DNA of 64,000 bases from Ecdyonurus torrentis (GCA_949318235.1 OX439132.1:20848217-20912216); one strand, 5' to 3'. Counted from the first letter of the stretch, positions 1 to 14,490 are shown. Numbers and translations are program-made. Notes: a model not told the origin generated them from the sequence alone.

Positions 1-296
1 TATATAATAATCATTAGCTTATTTAATGGTAACTGTAGAAGTAATATTATAATTAAGATTTTTTTTATTATAAAGGCATAGAACGCGTTGAATGAAAAAC
101 TTGTCAAATTACTTAACATAACCTTTATATCAATTTTTATTTCTAGTTTGCTTTCTTTTTACATAAACGAGGCCAATGATTCCGGCCAATTCAACTTGTA
201 TTTTCAATTATGTTGAATATAAGGATTTTTTCCCTCTTCTTCAACGTGTTTCATGGCCCCCCTTTTTTTTATTCATCGAGCAAATCCGCTCACTGG

Positions 297-477
297 AAGC
301 AGCTAACAAAGTGCAACAATACTAACAAAGTGCTAGCAGACAACTTTGTGTTCCTGTCTACATTTACATGCTTTCTTATGAGGCAACGAAGCAGCTATAA
401 CTTGACTTACAAGTATTTCCCAGAGTTAAAAAATTTGATTTTAGCTTAATGAGTCTCGAAACTTCTTCTTCTTGTTC

Positions 478-511
<34 letters not shown>

Positions 512-640
512 ATTATAACCGAGAAATAATTTTGCTTCATTTTTGCTCCACAAGAAAGCATAATATATGTTAAATGTAGACAGGAACAAAAAGTTGTATG
601 CTAGCACTTTGTTAGTATTGTTGGGCTGTCGCAGTTTGTT
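297..640. repeat. Foldback/MITE with about 75-bp arms around a poly-T loop
   Basis: The left arm (about 307-382) and right arm (about 546-625) are imperfect reverse complements. Both carry the words CTAACAAAGTGCTAGC and TTCCTGTCTACATTTA in opposite orientation. The loop includes a run of about 25 T. There is no coding content. The outer ends and target duplication were not resolved. Confidence 0.65.
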
Positions 641-1334
641 TATTTTATCACTAAACACACTTTTGCAAATGTTAATCAAAATATTTAAGTATTATCATCT
701 TTTTATTACATTTTTAAGTGTAAGTAGGCTTAAGAAATTGCAACCAAGAAATTGCAACCAAATTTATTCTCTGTTAATTAATGTAATAATTAATGTTACA
801 AGCTAATTACAATTACTGTAATATTTTGAATATATATAACAGTGTTTTGAATCTTTGTATTGTGAAATGTACTTAGAAATACATATTATATTTTTAATTG
901 AATTTAAAACAGAAAAATGTTATTCCTAGAATATATTTTGTTATCATTATTATTTGTTTAGAAAGTAAAAACCATGTTAGTTTAAAAATATGCAGACTTG
1001 GGCAGTAAACGTCATTGACTTGTACATGACGACATGCTTTTGCGCGCTGATGTTCGTCCAACTTTAATGTCTTGCACAAAAAATAATAATGATAATAATA
1101 ACATGTATATTTATAATAATTTTAACTATAAACATTAATATAATGTTTATAAATTTTACGGAGTGTTATTTTTGTGTGCAGTAAAAATTTCATGCGGAGT
1201 GTTAATTTTTTTAAAATAATATTTTATTTCACATTATATATACTAGAAACACCAATAACATATTTTATAATGTATTAATTGTGTGTTGATACTTTTTTAA
1301 ATTAATTTTTTTGTTTATACGGAAATGTTCCTCT

Positions 1335-1459
1335 AAGCCTAGGACAGCCAGTCGATTTTTATCGCATCACCAGAGCGATAGCATATCTATAAAGTTTGCA
1401 CTGTCAAACCTTAACATATTGTGCTGATTATTAAGAAAGGACCACTATCCTAGGCTTAA
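1335..1459. repeat. Short inverted-repeat element (about 125 bp)
   Basis: The ends are TAAGCCTAGGA and its near reverse complement TCCTAGGCTTA. The spacing suits a small MITE. No target duplication was established. Confidence 0.4.
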
Positions 1460-2227
1460 CATGAAGTCATAGCTTAATATGAATTCACAGTTGTTTTCTA
1501 TATTTAGCTGCAGGTGCAGTGTTTGAAAAAACAGATTGCGTTGTCAATTTCTAAAAATAATTTTTTGATAATTATTTATGATCATAACATAATAACCCTA
1601 ATTCTTATATTGTGGGGCAATTAAAATTCATGCTCAAAGCAATTCAATCTAAAAAAAAAAATTGATAGAAGAGACACTTCTGCAGATTTTATATTTAAAA
1701 ATTTTATTTTACTATTATGAATAATACTATATAAATTAATGTTATTATAAATATCATTTAATGATAATTATAAGTCTTTTAAAATTACTAAACTATATTG
1801 TAAATCTTCAACTACAAAAATAAAAGAATAATGCAAACATTATTTGCTTTAAATATTTTTATCTATATATATGTTTCCTAATTCTTTTTTTAATTTAAAA
1901 ACTGACAATTGAATGTTAAAAGCTTACAGCCCCTTAATTCAGAACTGCGTGTGTATAAACTGCATAGTTAAAATATGTCATTATTATAACTTTTATTGTT
2001 ATATTCATAATATATTAAAAAATAATTATAAAACTAAGAGCAAATGAACTTAAATTTTACATTAATTGATATTGATAAAATTAATAGAAATAAAATGTAA
2101 TGTTAATATATTGTATGTAATTTATTTGCATCATTTTCAGTAAAACCATCAATATAGAGGCACCAAAACTGAATCACTAGGTAGGTTAACCATTTTTACA
2201 AAATAGTATCTTATAGGAATGCAGATT

Positions 2228-2415
2228 ACGGCGAAAGCTACTTTAATTTCAGAAGGCCACTGCCCTTACGAAAGCCACTGTACTTTCGGAAGGCCACTAC
2301 CCTTTCAGAAAGCCACTCGGTTAGGCCAAAGCCACTCTCTTTCTAGAAAGCCACTCTCTTTAAAAGGATTCTCAATTCTCACCTCTACTTTTAAAGCCAC
2401 TCTACTCTCTTTATT
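2228..2415 (+). repeat. Degenerate minisatellite, GAAAGCCACT core
   Basis: About eight imperfect units of roughly 18-24 bp share the core (G)AAAGCCACT, followed by pyrimidine-rich spacers. Unit length and spacer vary, as expected of an ageing minisatellite. The open frame through it is caused by the repeat. Confidence 0.7.
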
Positions 2416-2446
2416 TTTTTTACCTGGGCTTAAAACTCGATTTCTT

Positions 2447-2498
<52 letters not shown>

Positions 2499-2577
2499 TT
2501 CACATAACCAATATAACTACAAAAGCGATACACTTATACGTTTTTAGAGTAGCCGAGAACGTGCTCACGTGTTCGTC

Positions 2578-2638
2578 AAATGGAGATGGGTAGGCCTATG
2601 ACGCCAAGGCGTCCGTACGGCCTACCAATCTCCATTTT
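2578..2638. repeat. Perfect-core hairpin centred on GACGCC-AA-GGCGTC
   Basis: AAATGGAGATGGGTAGGCC pairs with GGCCTACCAATCTCCATTT. The centre is the dyad GACGCCAAGGCGTC. This is about 60 bp of near-complete palindrome with higher GC than its flanks, so it is probably the core of a foldback MITE. Confidence 0.65.
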
Positions 2639-2948
2639 CCTCACACGCTGCGCGCGCTCGTTACTCGGATCGAAATCCGATGTGGTGGGCCACAGAACTG
2701 TTTGAAGGCATGGCCGCTTATATGCAGTCAAATATGTCAAATAAATTATCTACATAAATTTTTTTTATTTTTTTTTTATCGTTTTTGGCCATATATGGGC
2801 ATGGCCGCTTTAGCACTGTCTAAAAGTTTTTCTTCTCCATTACTAAAAATACGCGATCTGCTCAAAAAAAAATAAAAAAAAAAATAAAACACCGCCTCTG
2901 TTCGACCCGCGCGAGTCTCTTTTATAATATGAAGGCCGCTGTTTGTGT

Positions 2949-2973
2949 GTATATATGTATATATATATATATA

Positions 2974-3041
<68 letters not shown>
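2949..3041. repeat. (AT)n microsatellite
   Basis: A nearly pure AT dinucleotide tract with a few single-base interruptions. It gives spurious Tyr-Ile ORFs on both strands. Confidence 0.95.
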
Positions 3042-3044
<3 letters not shown>

Positions 3045-3838
3045 GAATAGAGATGGGTATATACATCGCGGGTGGTGCCTAGACGTCTCAGAAATGTCTC
3101 GCTATGTGTGTTCTATGTATAAATTTTAAAAATATTTCCGAAAATAGCGCGCTGCGTGTATCCGTCGGCACTTTTCGACACAGAATCACAGGGTCCACGG
3201 AAAACGACCGTGGGGATGCCGAAAATAAAGACATCTTACTAAAAAACAAATAAAAAATGCATCATTTTTTGAAAATTTTTGGCGTTTTTGGCAATAACTC
3301 GACGCCAAATCAACATAAAGTCAATGTTAATTTTGGAAAGCAACCAAAAAAATATTTAACAACAATGTTTCAAGTTTCATGGCCATGAGACGTTTTAAAC
3401 GGAAGTAAATAGCAAAAGATCGTTCTTTTTTATAAAAATGACAAGATTACCAAGGGGGTACCCTTCCTATTTTTTACGAAAAAACTTTTTGTCAGATTTT
3501 GGCAAAGTTGATGTCTACGTAGACCAAATCGAACTCGCTGATTCTGAAAATCCAACTTCCAAGCCCCACATCCTATTACCAGTTGACCTGGGACCCTAAA
3601 ACCAGCATTTTTTTATAATTTTTGAAGAACAACCGGATGTTAAGTCTATTTAGGGGTGGGTGGAGGTTATTATAGGCAAACACATGTTTGAATCATAATG
3701 TAGGTTACATTTTATTTAAGTTTCACAAACATCGCGCGGCAACTTTTTTTTTGCGATTTTTTGAATATAGTGCGTACGTGACGTACGTGCTATATTGTTT
3801 TCAATATACCTATTCCCTATTCCCCTACTGCTTGCAGT

Positions 3839-4345
3839 CAGAGGTGTCGAAAAAAATCCGGATAAAAAATTATTGATCCGTTATATCCGATTTTATATCT
3901 GAATCACGATCCGCGCGGCGGATATATTGGATCCGGATTTAAAACGGATCAGTGAATCCGGATAACTTTCTATCCGAAATACGGATTTTAATTTTATCCG
4001 GATCGTATATAATCTGGATAATTTTGATCCGGATCGAGATCCGGATTATATTCGGATAATATTGATCCGGATAATTTGATCAAGATCGTGATCCGTTTAA
4101 TTTTTTCTACATTAATGACCCAGATCACGATTTCATATAATTATGATATTAAGCGAAAAAAAATCCGGATTTCGATATCCGGATAAAAAATTATCCGTTA
4201 TCCGATTTTCTATCCGGATCTCGATCCGGATACATGAATAGATAATTTGATCCGGATCGTGATCCGGATTTAAAACGGATCAGTGAATCCGGATAATTTT
4301 CTCCAAAATTCGGATTTTAATTTTATCCGGATTTCGGCAGCACTA
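3839..4345. mobile_element. hAT-like non-autonomous element remnant rich in ATCCGGAT
   Basis: The left end CAGAGGTGTCG and the reverse complement of the right end (TAGTGCTGCCG) form imperfect termini. The interior is packed with ATCCGGAT/GATCCGGATC palindromes on both sides, as in the larger element at 10974. No 8-bp duplication is visible, because the right flank is now a (TA)n tract. There is no transposase ORF. Family assignment is by analogy with the other elements in this window. Confidence 0.6.
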
Positions 4346-4346
4346 A

Positions 4347-4399
<53 letters not shown>

Positions 4400-4415
4400 T
4401 GCTGCCGAAATCCGG

Positions 4416-4441
<26 letters not shown>
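4346..4441. repeat. (TA)n tract enclosing an inverted copy of the element terminus
   Basis: After the CGGCAGCACTA end comes (TA)n. The terminus then reappears inverted (TAGTGCTGCCGAAATCCGGA, about 4395-4416) and is followed by more (TA)n. Two element ends therefore face each other across a microsatellite, which suggests a second truncated copy or a hairpin-mediated duplication. Confidence 0.7.
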
Positions 4442-4446
<5 letters not shown>

Positions 4447-5179
4447 TAAATTGATATATATTATTTTTATGGTGGTAATTTTTAACCGTTTTTATAAACG
4501 GTTATCTGTTTTTTCCGCATATAAAATTATCCGAACTTGCCCAGCTCGCCGGACGCCAGAGAATATATATAGGCCCGATAAAAAATGTGTGCGTCTTTTC
4601 TTAACTATAATATCTGAGGTACGCTATTGCAGTGCCATCTGCCGGCAGTTTGGTCAACCAAAACTTTGTCTCAGAGTTTGCGGTATGACGAATGTTTCTA
4701 ATTTTAAATTATTCGATTAGTGTGCAATCAGCTGTTATGGAGAATGATTATTTTGATAAATGAATGGACGTCATTACATTGAGAACAAAAATTAAGCCAC
4801 GTCTTTTAATTAGATTAATTAGTTAAATCTTTGTTGACAATTGTTCATAATGAGAAAAAAGTATAATTTGTTTTGCTATTCAAGCATTAATGATGTAAAA
4901 AAGTAAAATCAAGGCTTTTTATGTCTAAAATTTGATTGGGTCTTGATTGCAAAGTCATTCTAAAAATGCATAATATGTACTGTCACATACAGTACTTTTT
5001 TTTTGTCACATTATATTTATACTGTCCGCCTGAATGATTTATTTTTATGGTATATACATAGATTTAGTTACTTTACTGTGGGTTAATGTTGTTAATTGAG
5101 TCGATTATGTATGTACATATATCAAAATTCATATGTATGTATCATATGCATATATACTTATACATATAATATATATGTA

Positions 5180-5279
5180 CACTCCCCCGAGATAAATCTG
5201 ACCGGTCGCGTTAAAGTCTCCTCGTATATTTAACATTTGGAGACATGAACGCTGCGGTCAGATTTATCTCGGGGGAGTG
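5180..5279. mobile_element. 100-bp TA-flanked MITE (Tc1/mariner type)
   Basis: The termini CACTCCCCCGAGATAAATCT and their reverse complement are perfect inverted repeats. They are flanked by TA on both sides (5178-5179 and 5280-5281), the target duplication typical of Tc1/mariner. A related, more decayed copy lies at 6074-6179. Confidence 0.8.
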
Positions 5280-5339
5280 TACATACATACCGAAACGGAC
5301 ACAACAAAAGTTACAAAGGAAGTAAAAGGCAACATATTT

Positions 5340-5377
<38 letters not shown>

Positions 5378-5556
5378 TTGTCATCCACCTCACCTGCTCT
5401 CTACCTAGACCTGTGTTATCTTTGTGACTATGTTGCTACATTTACGATTTTTCCATATATATCCAATGCTTTGTAACTTAATTACTGTGTCTTTATCTGT
5501 ACATATGTATACATACATATTCTATAGAATGAGTAGACATTTTGTTATTACTTTAG

Positions 5557-8500
5557 GATTTCGACGATATGCAACGATCATCGTCATTTAGTAACACTGA
5601 GAGAACTGAAAGAACACGGCAGATCACACCACCTAACACATTAAGTAGGATACCTACAGCATCCTCAGTTCGAAATGCAAATGGGGCAACATCACCAGTC
5701 ACTCCTACGCTACGTCGTTCAGCATCTCTTCGTTTACCCTCAAATTCTGGAAGAACTGGTTCTAGTCCTGTCATTGAGCGAGAAGTATGGGGAATCGGCT
5801 CTGGATCGTGGGGGAAACGGCAACAGATGAGGCGCAATGTAAGAAAACTAACGGATCTTAATAATTTTGCTCATTGTATAAAAATCACATTGCAATATAG
5901 GAGTATATTGATAACATCGAATAGCTTATTTCTCATATCTAAGAAAATGTGTGATGCAACTATGAGTTCTCTATGAAGAGAAGAGTTATGGTTTAAGGTT
6001 GCATGACAAATTTTCACTATTACGAGAATGTTATTTGATCTAGTCGATGTAGAACTATGTATGTGTATATGTACACTCCTTGTCCGAATAAATCTGACTG
6101 GTTGTGTTAAAGTTTCCCCATATATTTAACATTTGGAGACATGAATGCTGCTGTCAGATTTATTTAGGAAGATCGAGTGTTTACTTGTTAAAATTTGTTG
6201 TTAATTTTTCTGTACCATTATAAATACTGTACCTAAAATATAAAACATACATGTTTTATGTTAATACAGTATATTTAAAATAATAATGTGAAAAGTCATA
6301 AATTTAATATGTTTATAGCAAGGACTGGACAAAGGCAGACCAACAGTTACCCCACCAGTGTCTTTGCGAGGGCTTGGTTCCAACACTTCCATTGATATGA
6401 CTGGCTCACGACTCTATAACTTGGATGACGATGATGGTATATTTCTAATTTTTATTTTACTCCCTTTCATATTTTTTGTTTTAAAAGCCCTATATTATAA
6501 ATTGACACATACTGGCCCTGAGGCACAGTGATTAGTATGCTTGTTTTCTACACCGGAGGCCAGCACTTGATGCTGGCAGTGGGACTTTTCATTTGGGACT
6601 TTGCTTGGTGTGGAGTGTTGAATCTAGGTGTGGCTTGGCTTGTGTGTATGATACTGAGTTGCAGAGGTCAGCCAGGCATCCAAGGTAATACTTGGCTGTC
6701 GGCTTTCCACTCATGCAGATTTCTATGGTGTCCTGCATGCACCACCCTGTTCAAATGACTTGGCAGTTCCTAACTATAGGCACACAGCCGTTACCTTTCA
6801 ATCCTTTCTACCAAACACTCAACCTCTTCCTTCTACATCCTTTCATTCCCCAAAGGGTAGATCAGGTTTAATGTGGACACTTTTTGTGCCTTTCCTGGCT
6901 ATCTACTGTCACTGCAGTCTTCTTGAATACAGGGGTTTAGTAAGACATACAGTATGAAGGGAAAAAAAAAAAAAAAAAAAAAAAAAGGAAGAAGAAGAAG
7001 TAAATCGAGGGTTACGCGGCATTTCGGCACTACTTCAATCTCCGCGGGTCCAATTTGGGCACATCTGTATTCTCCGTGCTCCCCTCTTTTTAAACATCAT
7101 TATACACTTAACCTGCAGAGGTGTGCCATTAGTAGGCATGGTGAAGATTTCACATGTGCCAAAATTGCAGCCACGGAGATTGCAGTAGTGCCGAAATGCC
7201 GCGTACCCCTCAAAATAAACATTTTTGACACATATACTGTATACACCTTATTATTAATGTCTAAAGTAAAGCTCAATATTGTTTAATTTGTCATCTTTAT
7301 TACTAACTATTGTTATTTATTTTTTAGTACTAAATTAAAGAATAAAAATAAAAGAATACTGTACCTTATAACTTAATTCATGTCTAATTCTCCTATTCAA
7401 AAAGAGGTAAATAGTATGTACCCAAGAAAGCACCTTGAAATAGTATTGCATTTCTTTAGTAATAAATCAATGTCTTCTGTGTTGCAGATTTATGCTCGGA
7501 GCGTAGCTATGATTCCACAATGTCTGTAGATAGATTCACTTCCCGTTCAAAGCGGTATGTTGTTCACTGTAATTCTGGTCATTCAGAAGTTCCTTCAGCA
7601 GCTAATAGTGCAGCTTATCTCACACCAACCCAAAGAAATGTACTCATGAATAGAGAATTAAAGGTTAGTAATTAGTTAGTAGTGAGACCGAGTCTTGTGG
7701 CGCAGTGGCATGAGTGCTGGTTTGATGTGTGAGGGGTCATGCGTTCGTTTCTTGGTGGGTACCGTGCCAGCTTTTTTAGAGGCTGTGCATGATATGCACC
7801 GAGTGCGTGCTCATGTTCTCTGCATGTTCATGCCTGTATGATTGCCAGTAAATTACAAGTAAAACAGTATGAGAGATGTTTAGGCTTGACAGGCCTATTC
7901 ATGTCTCCGGCCAGTCCTGGCAGTGGTGGTGACCCATGCCAAGTCAGAGATATCTCGGGACAGGTTACCAACATGTTTAACAGGAGAAGTAAATGAGCGA
8001 TCTTGGAATTTGAGAAGTGTAGATTGTTCTTTTTAAAATTTATGATGACTTGTAGTTCATTTACTTTAGCAAAAAAGGATTGATATGCAAACTAAAATTA
8101 TTGCTCACACATTATGGTAATTATTATTTTTCAGGCTCAGTTGAGACAAGCACAAGATGATATTGCAACTCGAGACCGAGAGATTTCCCGACTGACCCAA
8201 GAATGTGTAGAACTCCGCATGAGCCATGTACGAAGAATGGGAAGTGCTAGTCCTGCAGAGAGACTTCGATCTCCAACACCTCCTGGCATAGAAAAAGATT
8301 CACTAAATTCCTCAACACATAGTGAATCACTAGTTCCTAGTATAAGTGATAAGGAAATATCATCATCACCAATATTGAATCATCAATCAATGATGACAAA
8401 AAATACTTCACGGAAAAGTATTCATATTTTAGAAAATTTAGATGAAAATAAAGAAAGTGTTAACATATCATTAAATTCTGTGATTTCTACTAACAATAAT

Positions 8501-11500
8501 AATGAATATTCTCACCATAATGGTTGCTTACTTGATTCTAATGAGGAAGATTTAAGTTTGGTTTCACCTCCTTGTGATCTTGATAGTCCTGATCAATTAG
8601 ATGCACAGGATGGTCAACTGTATCAAGAAGTTCTTGAGGCTTTAAAGCATCAACCTGTTCTGTCAACTCCCACTCTTGCACAGCCAGAGAAGAAGGTAAG
8701 CACAGTTTACATTATTGACTAATAAAGAAGTAACTGTTTTGAGGCAGACTTTCAGCAGCAGAGTAGGGAACTCCTAACACTTCTGCCGTGCTGTTGAATG
8801 TTGTGCATGCATCAAACAAAAGAATGCACCATAGGGCATGATTTCTGTTAGTTTAGTTGCTCAGATTGTGATCTGACGTGAGGCTCTAGCTCCTAGGAGC
8901 TTTATTTGAAATCACCCTGTGCAACATGTATATTTTCTTATTTGTTTTGAAAGCTTTAACAAAAAGAAAGAAGTAAAAAAAAAGTATTTGTATTTCATTG
9001 GGAATACTGTATCTAAATGCATCGATTTTAAAATCCTTTTTAATTTTTAAAAATGAAAAATATATGTAGTATTCTCATGTTTGTATTTTAAATACCTATA
9101 TTACTGCAGTAACATATTAAACACTATAAGAAAATTAAAATCACATAAAAAATATTGTATGCAATACATACAGAAACATTTTTTGTTTTAAAATTTCTAA
9201 TTGACTTCTGCATGAAATAAATAAATAAAATATTGTGCATGATAGTTTACTCCCCTTCCCCCACCAATCTTGTAATGTTGAATAAAATGGCATAAAATTG
9301 CAAAACCTTTGATTGTTTCAGGACATGTGTACTCAAACAGATGACAGTTTGGACGAGGTTACATTGCTTAATGATCAGCTTGCAATCACACATGAGGCCC
9401 TCATTGAAACAAAAGTAAGTTTTTATGTACTTTGTAATGGCTTTTATGTGTTTCTGCAAATTTCATAATCACATTAACATCAAATGTATGTAAGCAAAAT
9501 AATGATCAATAATTTTGTTATTAATTTATTTGTATTATGTAATGTCAAAACAATGGCACATCTAGGCAGGCAGGTGCTTAAAAGTTTCCAGTTTTTGACT
9601 TGGGTATTTTCTACTTTTAATGGGAATATTTTAATAAATGCTAAAATAGTTCAAGTTCTCATATAAGTAAATTTATTAAGAAAATAATTAGGTTTTTTTT
9701 CCCCTCATTAACTCCAGGTTTATGGAAGGAATAAAACAAATTAAACATAAAAAAATTATTCAGGAAAATAAACCATCCTAATTAGGTATGCTAGATTTGA
9801 AAGAAAACGATTTGAGAAAAACAGCAAGGGCCTCACCATAGTGAAGAGAGTCCCATAGTTTCGTAAAAATCTTGCTAGCCCAAAGATTAAAATAATAATA
9901 ATAATAATAAAATAATAAAAACATACTGAATATAGCTGTTGGGTCTAAACTCTGAACTCAGTCCTTACAAACTCGGAGATAGACAGGCCATTCAAAGTTC
10001 CTCCGAGTCTGTAAGGACTGACAAAGGTATAACACACTCTGTTGTCTCTTGGCATTCAATGCCAAAACCTATCAAATATGTTTATTATTATTATTATTAT
10101 TATTTTAATCTGTGTGCTAGCAAGATTTTCACCAAAGTATGCAGTGCTCTTCGCTATGGTAATGCCCTTGCTCATTTTCTCCTATCCTTTTCTTTTAAAT
10201 TTATCGTAAAACAATAAAGCTGGGTGGTGGCAGGGTGCATGCATCTTGGCCACTGGGTTGACCTGGTGCATGTATAAGCCTCTTAAATCAATGAATGTGG
10301 AGTTAAAAAAAAACTAAATAAAGAGTAATTATAAAAAATAAGGGTACATAGTCTGACTGATATAGTCACAATCTACTTTTTCCTTCGTATCTACATTACA
10401 TTATATACTAATATATAATTTTTACCATCTATTATTTTAAACTACATAGTTTTGTAAATATCAATATCTTCTCTCTTCCATAAATGCCAGTGTGAGAACA
10501 AAACGGGTCCAATGAAAATATTGTTATCTTGATATTGTGTATAGGAGTATCAACGACCACATGAGACATTGTTGAGTGCAGAGGAGGCAGTGTTGCTATG
10601 GCGACGGGCCTCATTACAGGTTAGGATCATTAGGTTTTTACTATGGGTTGATAAAGTGCCATTGAGTGGAGAATAAGTAGTTTCTGTATCTTGTATCTCT
10701 ATTTTGTTATATGTTGCTAATTTTTCTTACTTATCTGTGTCTGTAGGTATGATGGTTTTCATAGCTTATTTTCTAAATTTTATGCAGTTTGAATCAAAGT
10801 TATTCAGACTGGTCACCTTTATTATTTAAATATACCCCTATGCTACTAAACTATCCGTCAACAAACCTGATAAACTCAGGTAAGGGGTAAGGCCATATCA
10901 TTTGAAATTTTCAACAAGTGTAGTAGGTACACAGTCTAAATAATTTTTTTTATTCAAACTGTACTGTACCATATAGAGCTGTGACAAATTATCCGGATAA
11001 AAATTATCCGGATAATTTTTTATCCGTTTATCCGGTTTTGAGAAAGTTTGTTATCCGGATAACGGATAATTTTTATCCGGATTTAAAACGGATAATTTTT
11101 ATCCGGATAAAAAACGGATAATTTTTATCCGGATAAAAAACGGATAATTTTTATCCGGATAAAAAACGGATAATTTTTATCCGGATAAAAAACGGATAAT
11201 TTTTATCCGGATAAAAAACGGATAATTTTTATCCGGATAAAAAACGGATACTTTTTATCCGGTTTTAAAACGGATAATTTTTATCCGGATTTAAAACGGA
11301 CAATTTTTATCCGTTTTACAAACGGATAATTTTTATCCATTTAACAAACAGATAATTTTTATCCGTTTCTCAAACGGATAATTTTTTACTGTTTCAAAAA
11401 CGAATAATTTTTATCCAATTCACGCAAACGGATGATTTTACCCGTTTCTCAAACAAACGTTTATTCATCCATTTCAGTAACGAAACGTATTATTTCACAA

Positions 11501-14316
11501 ATGGATACTTTATATCAGTTTCTTGCTTCTGAGGTTGAAAATTATTTGATTATGCGTTACGTAAAAAGAAATAATATGATAATAATTTTTAAAAAATGCG
11601 TTCTATAAACAAATTGATAAAAAAAAATTAAAAAATATATTTTAAATATTATTTTAAGAATAAATAAGGGTATACCGACGTCGGCCGGCCATTTGACTTA
11701 AACTATTATCGTCAAAACAATCTGAAATTTTACACAATGATACTTCAGCTTGAGACAATTTCAAATATAAAAAAATTTTGGGGGGTTACTGTGCAAATTA
11801 ATTTTATATGATTTATTAAATTAAAAAGCCTATAAGGCCTGATGTTAATTTCATTATTATTATTTTTTGGGACGGTCAAACATCTTGAAATTTTAATTAC
11901 GGCTAGGTGTGACCCTTTAGCTACACAATAATGACACCAAATTTAGACCCAAAACACTTCTAATTTGGAGATATAATACCGGTGCCCTACTCCCTTATAT
12001 TATGTAATATATTTATATATTTTTACCAGGGTCGGCCTGGCCAGGTCCGCTAGTCCGCGGTTGCGGACCGGGCCCCCCCCCCCCGGGCGCGGGCCCTTGT
12101 CATGCCCACAACACTCCAATTAAAAAAAAAAAAAAAAAAAAAAAAGGAAAAAAAAAAAAAAAAAAGACAGAAAGAAGAAGAAAATTAAAAGGATAATTTC
12201 AGACTGATAAATTTTCTTTTTCTTTCAAAAGACGACAAGAAATTACATCCAATCTTAAAATTCTATCCGCTTTTAATTTTTAAAAAAATTGCACCCCTAG
12301 TGAACTCTAGTGGTCAATTAGCAATTGTTTTGTTATTGTTCACCTCCTTCATATAATTTGTCTTCCTATAGGTAAAAAAAAAAAAAAAAAAATGGCGATC
12401 TTTTTGATTGAACGGCGGGGAAGAAATGTGAATTGCTGCGGCAATGTGTCGGTGTGACAATACTAATTAGTAAAGATAAATTTATAATTAAATTATCGCT
12501 CCTAAATGTTTTCTAAACCAGAATATAAACACAATGGTGCACTGAAACGTACTCAGTCCGCTAGAAAAGAATTGGATAAGTGTGGAAACGATCCTAAACA
12601 AAGAAAGCTGTCGTTCTCCGCGTTTAAATAAAATAGTTGATTTTATTCAATTGTATTTTTTAATTTAGGCTTTTTTCTTAACACCAAATTTTGCTCCATT
12701 ATCTTAGCTCATTTAAAAACATTATAATGATTTTATTTGTAGTGTGCATGTCATAAAAAAGTGAAGTATTTTAAGTAAAATCCTAATTAAAAGGGGCGTG
12801 GCCTCAAAAAAAATTTCGCCTGCGGCGCAGTTTTTGGGGGCTTGGCCCCCAAACCCCCCTATGTTCGCGGGCCCTTTTGTAATCTCGCGGACCGGGCCTT
12901 TTCCTCCCAGGCCGACCCTGATTTTTACAAACATATATTCCGGATGTGCCAGCCAGGGAAAGAATCAAATATAATACACTGTATAACTCGCCACAGGCTC
13001 TGCACAGGCCACAGCACAAAAATGGGGTTTCCCCAAATTAAATCTCCCAAAAAACAGATGGCAAAAACAAAACACAACATCACGCAGCAGCAGCACGCCG
13101 TGCTACGCACAGCGTCGCAACGTCGCAAATTGTAATTTATTTCTCGAGTTTCGCATCCTCATAAAGTCAAAGTTCGTGCTAAATTCTAATTATTGTGTGC
13201 TATCGCTATCTAATAGCAAAACGACAGTCGCTTTCTATTGTATCAAGCAGATTTTTCAATTAATATATGTCAACATTCAGGATAAATCGTTTGATTTTTC
13301 ATATTTACAATTTACAACGCATTAATATATGAATTTTTATCCTTTCATGAAACAGAAAAAAATTATCTATTTATCCATTTCATAAACGGGTAAAAATTAT
13401 CCGTTTATGAAACGGATAAAAATTATCCGTTTATCCGTTTCACAAACGGATAATTTTTATCCGTTTGTGAAACGGATAAAATTTATCTGTTTTTGAAACG
13501 GATAAAAATTATCCGTTTCAGAAACGGATAAAAATTATCCGTTTTTAAAACGGATAAAAATTATCCGTTTGAGAAACGGATAAAAATTATCCGTTTATCC
13601 GGATATCCGGATAACGGATAATCGGATAAAAAATTATCCGTTTATCCGGATAAAAAATTATCCGGTTTTGCCCAGCTCTAGTACCATATATATTGTAGTT
13701 CGTGAGTGTTGTGATTGTAATTGTTTTGTTTTTTATGGCTACTTTGACAATAATGTTGTATATATTGTGAGTTTTTTCAGGGTAGCAAAGGTTGATATTG
13801 GTTTATCGGTTTTCGTGTCATACCCTGGCGCCACAGTATAAATGGTAGTATCAGTACCATTTATACTGTGGCGCCAGGGTAATACACAAAAACCGATAAA
13901 CCAATATCAATGTTGTATATCTTATTTATCTTTTTACACTTTGCTATAAAGCTGTTTCCACAATTGATGTAAGATTCTGCATAAATCAACATATTTTTTA
14001 AATTTAAAATTATACATTTATGTATGTATATCATTGTAAATAAATAATACTAGAAACTTGTTAGTTAGCTTTAAATAGAATCTTTTATCCATTATGAAAG
14101 CTACATTATATATAAATATAATATATATCGCTCTGGCTGCGCCCAATAAGAGCGTACTTGCAATTGGCTATACTTTCACGCAAAGGGTGTACTTGCATTT
14201 GGCTACTTTCAATGCTGTGCGCGTCCGCCATAATGTTAACATGTAAAACCGAGTGCAAGTATGCCTTATGTAAGATGACCTTGAAATGCAAGTACACCCT
14301 TTGGGCACAGCTAGAG

Positions 14317-14379
<63 letters not shown>

Positions 14380-14394
14380 CTATATATATATAGG

Positions 14395-14490
<96 letters not shown>

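Larger units (their letters stand above)
1..5556. other. Non-coding AT-rich region upstream of the first recognised exon
   Basis: I see no supportable coding exon here. The region holds poly-T runs (about 483-507 and 2452-2495), a foldback MITE, a minisatellite, (AT)n tracts, a hAT-type remnant and a small TA-flanked MITE, each listed separately. The first recognised exon (5557) starts with a splice acceptor in phase 0, so part of this stretch is probably intron of that gene, with its 5' exons further upstream. About 3080-3640 is less AT-rich and has a look of old repeat DNA, but I could not assign it. Confidence 0.6.

Noticed and set aside
5553..5837. Minus-strand ORF of 94 codons
   Set aside because: It is a shadow of the plus-strand exon 5557-5838, which has splice sites and frame continuity.
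6528..6957. Two plus-strand ORFs of 76 and 65 codons
   Set aside because: They lie in an intron over a possible SINE, have no domain and no splice continuity with neighbouring exons.
7684..7760. Possible functional tRNA gene
   Set aside because: A-box and B-box-like words are present, but the sequence does not fold into a full cloverleaf by eye and continues into a repeat body. A SINE is more likely.
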